Part shown: positions 8,073 through 18,501 of the stretch, in pieces
Numbering within the stretch: position 1 is the first letter of the stretch
Layout: each line of letters begins with the position of its first letter
NCBI RefSeq assembly: GCF_003752025.1
Contig: NZ_RJKR01000008.1
Location: forward strand, 186,001 to 250,000
Length of the DNA stretch: 64,000 nucleotides
From: Curtobacterium sp. PhB115
GTDB taxonomy: Bacteria; Actinomycetota; Actinomycetes; Actinomycetales; Microbacteriaceae
Reading direction: 5' to 3'
Program-made: the position numbers and the translations under genes
Notes under the pieces: model-generated
What the model was told of the DNA's origin: nothing
The model's input: only the letters and a program-made list of their open reading frames with translations
The model's database searches: none

Positions 8073-10878
8073 GTTCCCGGCGAGAGGACACGCCCCACTT
8101 CGTGTAGACGTGGCGCACGTGGCTGATGACCGTGTGGGTCGAGATGAACAGGTCGGATGCGATCTGCTGCGTGGTCAGGCCCGCCGCGATCCGCTCGACC
8201 ACCTGGAGCTCGCGGGCGGTCAGCCCCGTGACGGCCTGCTCCGTCGTCGCCGCCCGGTAGGTGGCACCGGCTTCGCGCAGGCGCCGGCGAACGCGTTCGG
8301 CGTCGCGGGTCGCCGCAGCCTCGTTGCAGAGCCGGGCGGACTCCTGCCAGGCCTCCACCGCTTCGGGCAGCGACTCGGTTCGGACGAACTGCCCGAGGTC
8401 CTCGAGCGCCGCCGCGAGCACCAGGCGTCTGGGAACGGTGCGCAGGAGTGCCACGGCTTGCCGGAGGCTCTCCGCGGACTCGTGGACCAGACCGTGCACG
8501 TGGAGCCAGATCCCGGCGCAGAGGTCGTTCTCCGGGTTCGCCTCGGCCCGACGGCGCGCGACGTCCTCGATCCGTGTGACCCGGTCGTGGCGGCCACCCC
8601 GGAGCGCGATCCGCACCAGGTGGACGTCGTCCGAGAAGTCCGCGGGGCTCGACATCGAGGACACCGGGTCCTCCAACGTCTGCCACGCTGCCTCGGAGAG
8701 GGCGACGGCGTCGTCGGCCGCGCCGCACGCGTCGGCCTCGAGCGCGAGCAACCACGTGCCGGCCCGCTCGAAGGTGGGGTCCGAGCGGAGCGCATCGGCG
8801 AAGTGCCGGTACCGCTCCACCGCGGCACGGTCGGCCTGGGCGAGCGCGACACGGAACAGGACCGCCCCGGCGGTGAGCGCCGCGAAGCCCCCGAGCTCGA
8901 GGTCCTGCGCCAGGTCCAGTACCGACTCGGCGAGCGTCTTCGCCTCCTCCAAGGCACCGAGGTCGAACAGCACACGGGTCCGGAGCATCATCCAGGACGC
9001 CATGGCGCGAGCCAGGTGGTTACTCCGGGTCTCGATGGCGTTCGCCTCCGCGATCCGCGCGGCTCGCTCGGTCTCACCGAGCGAGTTGGCGAGGAACGCG
9101 ACCCAGAGTCCCTCCGGCAGCCAGGTCGTCGACGACCGCTCGAGTCCGGCCATCCGGCCCATCGCCGAGGTGATCAGCCGGGTGGCGTCGGCGAACCGTG
9201 TTTCGTTGAACGCGAGGACCGAGGCGCTCGCCTCGAACGTCGCGAGCGCGGCGGGGTCGGCTTCGGGTCCGGTCGACTCCAGTGCGGTCCGGAGGTCCTC
9301 GTGGCGGCCGGAGTGGGCGAGGTTCAGCGCACGCAGGGCGAGCAGGCGGGAGCGGAGGCCGGCGCTCACCCCCGGGAGTCGCAACGCCGCCTCGACGGAG
9401 TGCAACGCGTCCGCCGCGGAACTCTCGGTCTGCAACCGTGCGAGGGCGAGGCGCAAGCGTGCGTCGTCCTCGGGCTCGAGCTGTCCACCCACGTCCTCCA
9501 TCAACGCTCGCGCGTCGGCCACGCGCCCGCTGTGCCAGAGCAGTGGCAGCACGTCGGCGACGACCGCCGGCATCGACGGGGTGCCGCGGGCGAGGTCGGC
9601 CGCGCGGAGGGCGAGCACGCTCGCCTGCTCAGCGTCCGTCTCGGCGAGCTCGATCGCGACGGTCCGGAGCAGGTCAGTGGCCCGGAGGTCTCCGGGCTCC
9701 GCGACAGCGGCGATGCGTGATGCGACGGAGAGTGGCTCGACCCCCTGACGCAGGAGCTCCTCGGCTCCCTGCCGGATCAGGACGTCGCGGACGGCGAGCG
9801 GGATCATCGACTCGGCCGCCTCCCGGATGACGTCGTGCCGGAAGGCGAGGCGTTGCCCTTCGTCGACGAGGACACCGGCGCCGATCGCCTCCTGCACCTC
9901 GGGCAGGAGCTGGTGCACGGGGCGCTCGAGCAGGGCGGCGAGCGCCTGCACGGTGAACGCCCGCCCGAGGACCGCGCCGACCTGGACGACCTGCTGGGTC
10001 GGGCGCGACAACCGGCGCAGGGTCTCGCGGACGGAAGCGCCGAAGGTCACGGGCAGCCCGGGCCGCGGCATCGTCGCCGTGCCGTCGGCGAAGTCCAGCA
10101 GGTCCTCCTCGACGAGGCCACGCACCAGTTCGACGACCAGGAGCGGTGTGTTCTCGGCGCGGTCCGCCGCCTGCAGGACGGTCCGGTCCGGTTCCGCCCC
10201 GAGGAGGTCGGCGATCATCGCGGCCGTCGCGTCGACGTCGAGGGGGTCCAGGTCGAGGACCCGCCCCTTCGTCGCGAGGTCGTCGACGGTGGCCGCGACC
10301 GATGGGTCCTCGTCCTCCGTGCGCACCGCGAGGACCCAGAGGACGGGGACGTCGGCCAGACGACGGGTGAGGGACCGCAGCACGGCGAGGGTCGTGGTGT
10401 CGCACCACTGGAGGTCGTCGATGGCCACGACGACGCCGGTCGCCGACGCCGCCCGCTCGAGGTCGTCCTGGAGCTGCTGCAGGAGCCAGTACCGGGCTTC
10501 CGGGTCGCGGGCGATCGACCCGAACCGCGTCCGGTCGACGATCGGGCGTTCCCCGGTCCCGAAGGCGTCCATGACCGGTGCGAGCGGGATCAGCCGGGCA
10601 TCCCGGTCGGTCCGCGCCTCGGCGACGCGGAACCCGGAACCGGTGGCGAGCCGGACGGTCTCCTGGAGGAGGCGGGACTTCCCGATGCCGGACGCACCCC
10701 GGAGGAGGACGACTCCGCCGGCACCGCGGCGCAAGCGTGCCAGCGCGTCCGCGATGGCCGTCTGTTCGGTCGCACGTCCGCGGATCGGACCGTCGGTGTC
10801 GCGCGCCGCGAGCACCGACGGGAGGGACGTGCCCTCTCGCGGGAGGTACTCCTCGTTCGTCAACACGGCGGCCACCAA
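8002..10878 (-). CDS. LAL-type LuxR-family transcriptional regulator
   Basis: A very large regulator of up to 958 residues. An N-terminal AAA ATPase part has a Walker A loop GASGIGKSRLL (about residues 57-67) and a Walker B region VVVAIDDLQWCD (about 150). A long TPR-like alpha-helical middle follows. The C-terminus is a LuxR helix-turn-helix: LTARELQVVERIAAGLTTQQIASDLFISTHTVISHV. This is the LAL (MalT-like) layout: ATP and a ligand or protein inducer control DNA binding. The start is uncertain among TTG 10878, GTG 10875 and GTG 10866; none has a strong ribosome site. Regulated genes are unknown; the divergent MFS gene at 11134 is the nearest candidate. Confidence 0.85.
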   Translation of the reverse strand: MVAAVLTNEEYLPREGTSLPSVLAARDTDGPIRGRATEQTAIADALARLRRGAGGVVLLRGASGIGKSRLLQETVRLATGSGFRVAEARTDRDARLIPLAPVMDAFGTGERPIVDRTRFGSIARDPEARYWLLQQLQDDLERAASATGVVVAIDDLQWCDTTTLAVLRSLTRRLADVPVLWVLAVRTEDEDPSVAATVDDLATKGRVLDLDPLDVDATAAMIADLLGAEPDRTVLQAADRAENTPLLVVELVRGLVEEDLLDFADGTATMPRPGLPVTFGASVRETLRRLSRPTQQVVQVGAVLGRAFTVQALAALLERPVHQLLPEVQEAIGAGVLVDEGQRLAFRHDVIREAAESMIPLAVRDVLIRQGAEELLRQGVEPLSVASRIAAVAEPGDLRATDLLRTVAIELAETDAEQASVLALRAADLARGTPSMPAVVADVLPLLWHSGRVADARALMEDVGGQLEPEDDARLRLALARLQTESSAADALHSVEAALRLPGVSAGLRSRLLALRALNLAHSGRHEDLRTALESTGPEADPAALATFEASASVLAFNETRFADATRLITSAMGRMAGLERSSTTWLPEGLWVAFLANSLGETERAARIAEANAIETRSNHLARAMASWMMLRTRVLFDLGALEEAKTLAESVLDLAQDLELGGFAALTAGAVLFRVALAQADRAAVERYRHFADALRSDPTFERAGTWLLALEADACGAADDAVALSEAAWQTLEDPVSSMSSPADFSDDVHLVRIALRGGRHDRVTRIEDVARRRAEANPENDLCAGIWLHVHGLVHESAESLRQAVALLRTVPRRLVLAAALEDLGQFVRTESLPEAVEAWQESARLCNEAAATRDAERVRRRLREAGATYRAATTEQAVTGLTARELQVVERIAAGLTTQQIASDLFISTHTVISHVRHVYTKWGVSSRRELTARFSEQSTTALRSRTPAPLVR

Positions 10879-11133
10879 ATCTCGTCGGGTGGCAGGAGTC
10901 TATGAACGGACCGGACGTTCCCGACTGGCCCTGCGACTACCCCAGCCGGGTCCGCGGATGCGCGGTGCGGCGCGTCACGGGAGCAGGTGCACGCCGGAAC
11001 CGCGGGTCGCCGGCTCCGCTGGGGCGTGCGGGACGGGAGGGTGTCCCTCGGAGGACCACGACGTCGCAGCGCCACCCGACGTTCGAGCCGATTGACGCTT
11101 GGGCGCATCTCCGGCGGAGAGGATCCTCGAGGG

Positions 11134-12357
11134 ATGTCGACTCTCGGAGAAGGTTCCGCGCCCGCAAGGCTCCCGACGCTCCGACACAGCGTCGGGTTCT
11201 GGGTCGTCGCCGTCGCGTTCACCGCGGTGATGGCGTACTCGACCGTCCCGACCCCGCTCTACGGACTGTACGAGGCAGCCGACGGCTTCCCGCCGTTCGT
11301 CGTGACGTTCGTGTTCGCGGCGTACGCAGTCGGTGTCGTCGCGGCGCTCTACTTCGCCGGTCACCTCAGCGACGTCGTCGGTCGCCGTCGGATGATCCTG
11401 ATCGCGGTGGGCGTCGAGATCGTGGCTGCGGTCGTGTTCCTCGTGTGGTCGGAACTCCCCGGCCTGCTCGTCGCTCGGTTCGTCAACGGCGCGGGGGTCG
11501 GGCTCCTGACCGCGACCGCGACCGCGCACATCAGCGAGCTGCGGTCCCGTGCCCGTCCGGACGAGGACCCGGCGAACGCCGTGACGGTCTCCGGGATCGC
11601 GAACCTCGGCGGCCTGGGGCTGGGGCCGCTCATCGGCGGGCTCTTCGCCGAGTTCCTGCCCGCCCCGCTGCTCTTGCCGCACCTGGTGTTCCTGGTGCTG
11701 TTCGTGGTGTCGCTGGTCGCGCTGCTCATGGTGCCGGAGACCGTCACGCGTCCGGCCGAGTCGCGTCCTTACCGTCCGCAGCGGATCTCCGTACCGCCGG
11801 CTGCGCGTCCGACGTTCGTCGCCGCGGGTGCCGCAGCGTTCTCGGCGTTCGCGGTCTTCGGGTTGTTCACGTCGCTCGCACCGACGTTCCTCGTCGTGTC
11901 GCTCCACGAGACCGACCGGTTGGTGGCCGGGGCGGTGTCGTTCTCGGTCTTCGCGGCGGCGTGCGTCGCACAGGTGCTGTTCCGTGGGTTCTCGATCCGC
12001 CGGCAACTGCGGCTGGTGCTCACGCTCATGCCGGCTGGCCTGGTGTTGCTGTCCGCCGGAGCGCTGCTCGCGTCGCTGCCCCTCTTCGCCGTCGGGGGAG
12101 TGGTCTCCGGTGCCGGTGTCGGCCTGCTCTTCCGGTGCGCGCTCGCTCGGGCCGGGGCCACGAGCAGTCCCGAGACGCGTGGCGAGGTCCTCGCAGCGGT
12201 GTTCCTCATCGGGTACGCGGGGCTGTCCGTCCCGGTGCTGCTGGTCGGGGCCGCGCTCTTGGTCTTCGCACCAGCGACGGTCCTGGTCGCGTTCGCCGCG
12301 CTCCTGCTGGTCGCGGTGCTCGTCTCCGCGACGCGGCTCCTGCACCAGGACCGGTGA
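11134..12357 (+). CDS. MFS transporter
   Basis: A 407-residue 12-helix MFS protein. It shows a loop 2/3 motif (GHLSDVVGRRRMILIAV), a helix-4 to helix-5 stretch FVNGAGVGLLTATATAHISEL and a conserved ISG-type motif near GIANLGGLGLGPLIGGLF. It resembles the branch annotated as YcaD or purine/drug efflux in actinobacteria; the substrate is unknown. The ATG at 11134 follows GGAGAGG; the frame upstream to 10987 is Arg-rich shadow. The last codons and the stop lie in an 18-bp tandem repeat. The gene lies between two LAL regulators. Confidence 0.85.
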   Translation: MSTLGEGSAPARLPTLRHSVGFWVVAVAFTAVMAYSTVPTPLYGLYEAADGFPPFVVTFVFAAYAVGVVAALYFAGHLSDVVGRRRMILIAVGVEIVAAVVFLVWSELPGLLVARFVNGAGVGLLTATATAHISELRSRARPDEDPANAVTVSGIANLGGLGLGPLIGGLFAEFLPAPLLLPHLVFLVLFVVSLVALLMVPETVTRPAESRPYRPQRISVPPAARPTFVAAGAAAFSAFAVFGLFTSLAPTFLVVSLHETDRLVAGAVSFSVFAAACVAQVLFRGFSIRRQLRLVLTLMPAGLVLLSAGALLASLPLFAVGGVVSGAGVGLLFRCALARAGATSSPETRGEVLAAVFLIGYAGLSVPVLLVGAALLVFAPATVLVAFAALLLVAVLVSATRLLHQDR

Positions 12358-12449
12358 ACGGCACCAGGACCGGTGAACGGCACCGGGACCGGTGAACGGC
12401 ACCGGGACCGGTGAACGGCACCAGGACCGGTGAACGGCACCAGCGCCGG
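12342..12449. repeat. 18-bp tandem repeat, six copies, spanning a stop codon
   Basis: Six consecutive 18-bp units of the form GCACCAGGACCGGTGAAC, starting at 12342, 12360, 12378, 12396, 12414 and 12432. Copies 3 and 4 have G for A at the seventh base and copy 6 has GC for GG in the middle. The first unit encodes the last residues of the MFS protein (HQDR) and includes its TGA stop. Each unit holds the palindrome ACCGGT. The array ends 27 bp before the convergent LAL regulator gene. Confidence 0.95.
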
Positions 12450-12476
12450 TGAACGAAACCGGTACCGGCACCACCC

Positions 12477-15083
12477 CTACTGCTGCCCGCCCAACCCGAG
12501 GAGCGCATCCCGCAAGCCCGCTCTGGTGGTCACGCCGAGCTTCGGGAACAGGCGGTACAGGTGACCGCTCACCGTGCGCGGTGACAGGTAGAGCTGGTTC
12601 GCGATCTGCTTGTTCGTGAACCCCGCCGCAGCCAGCGACGCGACACGACGTTCCTGCTCACTGAGCTCGACGGACGGGTCGACGGCCGTCGTGGACGGGA
12701 CACCGGCTCCGCCGGCGACGCGCAGCTCACCCTCGGCCCGGGTCCGCCAGCGCGTGGCGCCGAGGACCTCGAAGGTGCTCGCGGCGAGCCGGAACTGGGT
12801 CCGCGCCTCGAGCGAGTGCATGCTCCGTCGGAGCCAGTCGCCGTAGGCCAGCCGCACCCGCGCGACCTCGAACGGTGCGACCTCGCTCTCGACGGTCGCG
12901 AGTGCTTCCTCGAACAGGGACCGGGCATCGGCGCCGGTGTCGAGGACGGCTCTGGCGGCCTTGAGGATCATCGACCGCCGCGGGGTGGTCTGCGCGCCCT
13001 GCGCGCGTTCGGCCGCGACCACGAGGGAGACACCGTGGTCGGTCAGGCGGAGCCGGGCGGCGGACTCGACGGCGTCGAGCAGCTCGATCGGCCCGTAGCT
13101 GTTCTCCAACCACCTGCCCACGGCGGGCGGTCGCGTCGCTGAGCGGGCGTAGGCCTCCTCGAACCGTCCGGTGGCGACGTCGAGCGACGACCGGGCGTGG
13201 TCGGCCGCTCGGGCCACGAGCGGCGCACCGTGCTGGAGCGCCCACCGGGTGGCGCTGTCCGCCTTCTCGGTCGCGGCCTCGCTCTCGCCCTGCAGCGAGT
13301 GGATCAGGGCCTGCAGCGCTTCGGCCAGCGCGACGAGGGTCCCGGCGCCCCACTGCTCGGCGCGCTCGCGGACCTGTTCGAACGCCCGGCTCGCGGTCGT
13401 GAGGCGGCCGGCCTGGTACGCGGTGACGGCCTCGCGGCAGGTCGTGAAGTACCCGAGGAGCCCGTCGTTCCCGCTGCGGCGGAGCATCGCGTCGACGAGT
13501 TCGCGACGCGGGTCGGTCGCGTCGAGCAGCGTCCACGCGACGTGCAGCGCAACGGCCTTCCACGGTTGCGCGTCGGCCGCCGAGATCCGCGCTTCGCGGT
13601 ACATCGCGTCGCGATCGGCGTCGGGACGGTCGGGGTCGAGGCAGTCCTCGACGAGTCGCAGCACGGGGTCGAGGTCACGTTCCGCGGTGATCGCGAGTGC
13701 CTCGTCCCACCACGAACCGTCACCGCGGAGCCAGCAGAGCACGAACAGGGCGACGACGAGCACGTCGTCGTCGCCGTCGGGGCGTTCGAGTGCCGTGAGG
13801 ACGGCGCGCTTCCCGGCCCGGACGTCACCGGTCCGGAGCGCGCGGACGAACTCGAGCGCGCCGACGAGGGCGGGCTCCTGGCGTTCGTCGCGGAGCGCGG
13901 CCCGCTCGGCCTCGGCATCGACGAGTCCGAAGTCGCCGGTGAACGCCCCGATCGCCGCGGCACGTGCGCGGAGCCGGGCCCGACGGGTGTCGGACGAGGT
14001 CAGGCGGGCCGCCTCGAGGAGCGCGGTGGCGGCGTCGTCCGGGCGGCGGAGCCGGAAGGACTCGTCGACGAGGGCGATCAGCCGGGGGACGAGGCAGTCG
14101 TCGTGCCTGGGGGACGCGGACGCCTCTGCGAGTACCCGGAGCCGCTCCGGCACGCCCGTCGAGGCCGCGACCAGCGACCGGACACGGCGGAGCTCGGCCG
14201 GGGGTGTCGTCGCGAGGAGGTGCACCCGGACGAACGGGTCGCGGAACGCCGGTCCCGACGCACCCTCGACGACCAGCGGGCGCAGGCCCGCGTCGAGGAC
14301 CGGTGCCGCCTGTCCGTCCCATGCGACGTCGTCGGCGAACTCGACGGATGCGACCGCGAGGACCAGGGCCGCTTCGCGCGCTCCGTCGGAGAGCCCGTCC
14401 AACGCGTGGGCGGCAGCGTCGGTCGTGGGACCGAGGCGTGGGTAGGACGTCGGGAAGGACGCGGAACGATCGGCTGCTGGCGCGGACGACCACGCCGCGC
14501 CGACCGCGTGCAGGAGGAACGGGTTGCCCTCCGCCAGGCGGAGCAGCATCGCGATCCGGGTCGCGGGGAGATCGACCCGGTCGCGACGCAGCAGGTCCTC
14601 CGCGGCAGCGTCGTCGAGCGGACGCAGCGGCACGTACTGCAGGTCGATCCACCCGGGCACGCTGCGACGGTCCTCGACCGCGACGACGCACACGACGTCG
14701 GTCTCGTGCACCAGTCCGGTGAACACCGTCTGCAGCGTGCTCCTGGCACTCTCGGCGAGCGCGTCGAAATCGTCCACGAGCACCACGGTCCGGGCCGTGC
14801 GGTGTGCCTCGACGTCCTGCACGAGCGACAGCCACTGCCCGAGCGACGACGCGGCGATCACCGGGTCGCCGCCGGAGGACCGCAGCTCGACGACCCCGTG
14901 GCCGTCCGCGCGTGCTGCGGCCGCGATGCTGGCGAGCGCATGGGACTTGCCCGACCCGCGCGGCCCCTCGACGACCACGAACCGGTCGGTGGTGCTCGAC
15001 GAGGCGTGGATCGCCCGTCGGAAGACGTCGTCGTCGTGCAGGGTCCCGCGCATCGTTCGCGCGTCCGGGATGCTGATGCTCAT
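12477..15083 (-). CDS. LAL-type LuxR-family transcriptional regulator
   Basis: An 868-residue regulator with the same layout as the one at 8002-10878 but clearly different in sequence. The Walker A loop is EGPRGSGKSHALA (about residues 39-51), the Walker B strand is VVLVDDFDALA (about 100), then a long helical repeat region, then a C-terminal LuxR helix-turn-helix (LSEQERRVASLAAAGFTNKQIANQLYLSPRTVSGHL). A good AGGAGCC ribosome site precedes the ATG. It is divergent from the aquaporin-DyP-encapsulin operon across 157 bp, so it is the best candidate regulator of that operon; this is inference from position only. Confidence 0.87.
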   Translation of the reverse strand: MSISIPDARTMRGTLHDDDVFRRAIHASSSTTDRFVVVEGPRGSGKSHALASIAAAARADGHGVVELRSSGGDPVIAASSLGQWLSLVQDVEAHRTARTVVLVDDFDALAESARSTLQTVFTGLVHETDVVCVVAVEDRRSVPGWIDLQYVPLRPLDDAAAEDLLRRDRVDLPATRIAMLLRLAEGNPFLLHAVGAAWSSAPAADRSASFPTSYPRLGPTTDAAAHALDGLSDGAREAALVLAVASVEFADDVAWDGQAAPVLDAGLRPLVVEGASGPAFRDPFVRVHLLATTPPAELRRVRSLVAASTGVPERLRVLAEASASPRHDDCLVPRLIALVDESFRLRRPDDAATALLEAARLTSSDTRRARLRARAAAIGAFTGDFGLVDAEAERAALRDERQEPALVGALEFVRALRTGDVRAGKRAVLTALERPDGDDDVLVVALFVLCWLRGDGSWWDEALAITAERDLDPVLRLVEDCLDPDRPDADRDAMYREARISAADAQPWKAVALHVAWTLLDATDPRRELVDAMLRRSGNDGLLGYFTTCREAVTAYQAGRLTTASRAFEQVRERAEQWGAGTLVALAEALQALIHSLQGESEAATEKADSATRWALQHGAPLVARAADHARSSLDVATGRFEEAYARSATRPPAVGRWLENSYGPIELLDAVESAARLRLTDHGVSLVVAAERAQGAQTTPRRSMILKAARAVLDTGADARSLFEEALATVESEVAPFEVARVRLAYGDWLRRSMHSLEARTQFRLAASTFEVLGATRWRTRAEGELRVAGGAGVPSTTAVDPSVELSEQERRVASLAAAGFTNKQIANQLYLSPRTVSGHLYRLFPKLGVTTRAGLRDALLGLGGQQ

Positions 15084-15240
15084 CGATGGCTCCTGGTCTC
15101 GTCGGCTGCTCCGGACGCTAACGGGGTGACCGAGGGCGCCACATCCCCCGGGGACGGCAGCGGCATCCCCCGTCGGCCGAGTCGGCAGAGCGGGTCATCC
15201 GACTCAGGCGTGGGTGGTCCGGGGCTGCGACGCTCGGGAG

Positions 15241-16049
15241 ATGACCTTCCCGGACGCGCCGAGACCGGCGACCCCCACCCGCGCGGGCAAGTGGGCCGCG
15301 GAGACCGCCGGGACCTTCGTCCTCGTCCTCGGTCTGATCGGGACGGCCACGTTCTCCGCCACGGCCGACGCCGCCGCGGGCGCCGCAGCGGGCGGCGCCG
15401 ACTCCACTCCGGCCCCGGTCGGGATCCTCGGGGTCGCGATCGCCCTCGGTGTGAGCGTGATCGTCGGGGCGTGTGCGTTCGGCCCGGTCTCCGGAGGGCA
15501 CTTCAACCCCGCGGTCTCCGTCGGGCTCGCAGTGGCGGGACGGCTCCGGTGGCGCGAGGTGCCCGGCTACGTCGTGGCGCAGCTGGTCGGCGGACTCCTC
15601 GGGGCGGCGTGCGTCCTCGGTCTCGTGGCCGGACGTGGCAGCGGAGCGGTGCGGGAGCTCCTCGCCCGGGGCTTCGCGTCGAACGGGTACGGAGCGCACT
15701 CGCCGAGCGGTGTCGCCCTGCCGTCCGCGCTGCTGGTCGAGGTCGTCGGGACGGCGGTCTTCGTGTTCGTGATCCTCGGCGTCACCAACGCCCGATCAAC
15801 CCCCTCGATCGCCCCGATCCCGATCGGCATCACGTTGACGCTGCTGCTGCTCGTCGCGATCCCGATCGACAACGCGGGCTTCAACCCGGCGCGGTCCGTC
15901 GCGACGGCGGTGTTCGCCGGCGGGCCGTGGGCCGCGCAGCTCTGGCTCTTCGTGCTCGCGCCGCTGGCCGGTGCGGTCATCGCCGGAGCGACGAACCGGG
16001 TGCTCTTCGAGACCGCGGCGTCGGCTCCGGTGCCGCAGCGGGTGGAGCG

Positions 16050-16053
<4 letters not shown>
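15241..16053 (+). CDS. Aquaporin-family channel with non-standard selectivity filter
   Basis: A 270-residue MIP-family channel with six helices and two NPA half-helices: GGHFNPAVS (NPA 89-91) and GFNPARS (NPA 215-217). It aligns closely with AqpZ in the second half (GFASNGYG.HSP segment at 144-155). The four ar/R filter positions, Phe-His-Thr-Arg in AqpZ, are here Leu69, Leu203, Ala212 and Arg218, which should make a wider, less polar pore than a strict water channel. It is first gene of the aquaporin-DyP-encapsulin operon; the stop overlaps the DyP start (ATGA). Carrying hydrogen peroxide for the peroxidase is a reasonable but unproven idea. Confidence 0.9.
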
Positions 16054-17167
<1,114 letters not shown>

Positions 17168-17171
<4 letters not shown>

Positions 17172-18100
17172 ACCACCTCCTCCGAGAACTCGCACCGTTC
17201 GGCGACGACGCCTGGGCGATGCTCGATGCCGAGGCACGCGACCGGCTCGTCCCCGCCCTGACCGCACGCCGGGTGGTCGACTTCGACGGCCCCCGCGGCT
17301 GGCAGTACTCCGCCGTCGACCTGGGCCGGACCGAGCCCGTGACCGGGCCCGACAGCCGGACCGAGCCCGTGACCGGGCCCGACAGCCGGACCGAGCCCGT
17401 GACCGGGCCCGACAGCCGGACCGAGCCCGCGACCGGGGCCGAGACCCGGACCGAGCCCGCGACCGCCAGCACCGCCAGCACCGCCGGCATCGTCGCCCGA
17501 CGCCGCAGGGTCCTGCCCCTCTGCGAGGTCCGCGCGACGTTCACGGTCCGCCTCGAGGAGATGGTCGACTTCTCCCGCGGCGCCACCGACGTGGACCTGA
17601 CCGACCTCGACCAGGCGGCTCTGCGGCTCGCGGCGCACGAGAACCGGGCCACGCTCCGCGGCTGGACCGAGGCCGGCATCACCGGTGTCGGTGCGGCTTC
17701 GACGCAGCGGTCCCAGACCCACGACGGCACTCCGGAGTCGTTCCGCACGGCGGTCACCGCGGCCGTCGCGGCACTGCGCGACGCCGGCGTCGCCGGGCCG
17801 TACGCGCTCGCCTGTGGGCCCGTCGACTGGGCGGAGATCGTCGAGACCGACGACGGCGGGTACCCGCTCCGCAAGCAGCTCGAGGGCATCACCGGCGGCG
17901 ACGTCGAGCGCACCCCCGGCATCGACGAGTCCGTGCTGATCAGTCAGCGCGGCGGTGACTTCGTGCTCACCGTCGGCGAGGACCTCAGCCTCGGGTACCT
18001 GCACCACGACGCCGACGCGGTGACCCTCTACGTCGAGGAGTCGTTCGCCTTCCGGGTGAACACCCCGGAAGCCGCAGTGGTCCTGCGCCGAGCGCTCTGA
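17168..18100 (+). CDS. enc: Encapsulin shell protein with repeat-expanded E-loop
   Basis: A 310-residue family 1 encapsulin (HK97-fold nanocompartment shell, linocin M18 type). Diagnostic segments are MNHLLRELAPFGDDAWAMLD at the start, RRVVDFDGPRGWQYSAVDLG (35-53), VLPLCEVRATF (115-125), GPYALACGPVDW, YPLRKQLEGI and the end RGGDFVLTVGEDLSLGYL / VTLYVEESFAFRVNTPEAAVVL. Typical family members have about 265 residues. The extra length lies at residues 54-103, five copies of a 10-residue RTEPVTGPDS-like unit placed where other encapsulins have the E-loop that clasps the neighbouring subunit. AAGGA ribosome site at 17154-17158; start overlaps the DyP stop. The last 73 bp overlap the convergent VOC gene. 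Confidence 0.95.
17327..17476. repeat. 30-bp coding tandem repeat in encapsulin E-loop
   Basis: Five in-frame 30-bp units encode RTEPVTGPDS three times exactly (54-83), then RTEPATGAET (84-93) and RTEPATAST (94-102). The first three units are identical at DNA level; the last two have diverged, the usual sign of recent expansion at one end. The encoded peptide is Pro/Thr/acidic and probably unstructured. Confidence 0.95.
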
Positions 18101-18501
18101 CGGCCGGCGCTCGACGGGACGACCACCGGGGTGAACCGGTCGCGTCGTGCCGTCACGAGCACGGTGTTCGCCCACGGGTCGGCGATCGGCAGTGCCGACC
18201 GCACCGCCCGCCCGGCCGGGGCGGTGCTCTGCCGCAGCACCGGGTCGAGCGTGTGCCGCAGGGTGGTCACGTGTGCCTCTTCGGCGCCCGGACCGCTGAG
18301 GACCACGAGCCGGGTGCGGGCGCGCCCGACCTCTGCGCCGGCGAGGTGGACCGCGGCCAGGTCGCCGGAGCGGACGAAGCGGACCGCGCGCAGCTGCGTC
18401 AGGTGCGCCCACCACGTGACAGCCGCGGCGATGTCCGCCACCACGACGGTCTGCACCCCGGTCGGCCGGAGCGCGACGGCTGGTGTCCTGGCCACGGTCA
18501 T
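18028..18501 (-). CDS. VOC-like (glyoxalase fold) protein
   Basis: A 157-residue protein with the vicinal-oxygen-chelate layout: VQTVVVADIAAAVTWWAHL near residue 17 (the 'V.D...A..FY..vLG' helix), VHLAGAEV strand, and IADPWANTVLV near residue 110, equivalent to 'DP.GN...l'. Metal ligands are not obvious, so catalysis is uncertain. It starts inside the SnoaL-like gene stop (ATG 18501, TGA 18500-18498). Its 3' end runs 73 bp into the encapsulin gene on the other strand, so the last 20-30 residues (Arg/Ser-rich) may be non-essential. Confidence 0.6.
   Translation of the reverse strand: MTVARTPAVALRPTGVQTVVVADIAAAVTWWAHLTQLRAVRFVRSGDLAAVHLAGAEVGRARTRLVVLSGPGAEEAHVTTLRHTLDPVLRQSTAPAGRAVRSALPIADPWANTVLVTARRDRFTPVVVPSSAGRQSARRRTTAASGVFTRKANDSST

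Noticed and set aside
8110-9720. 536-residue plus-strand frame antisense to the LAL regulator
   Set aside because: Composition is typical of GC-rich shadow frames (Gly/Arg/Glu) and the other strand has clear LuxR and TPR-like sequence.
13197-16049. Long plus-strand frame running into the DyP gene (1324 codons in all)
   Set aside because: Only the part from 16050 looks like protein; the rest is the antisense shadow of the LAL regulator and the alternate frame of the aquaporin.
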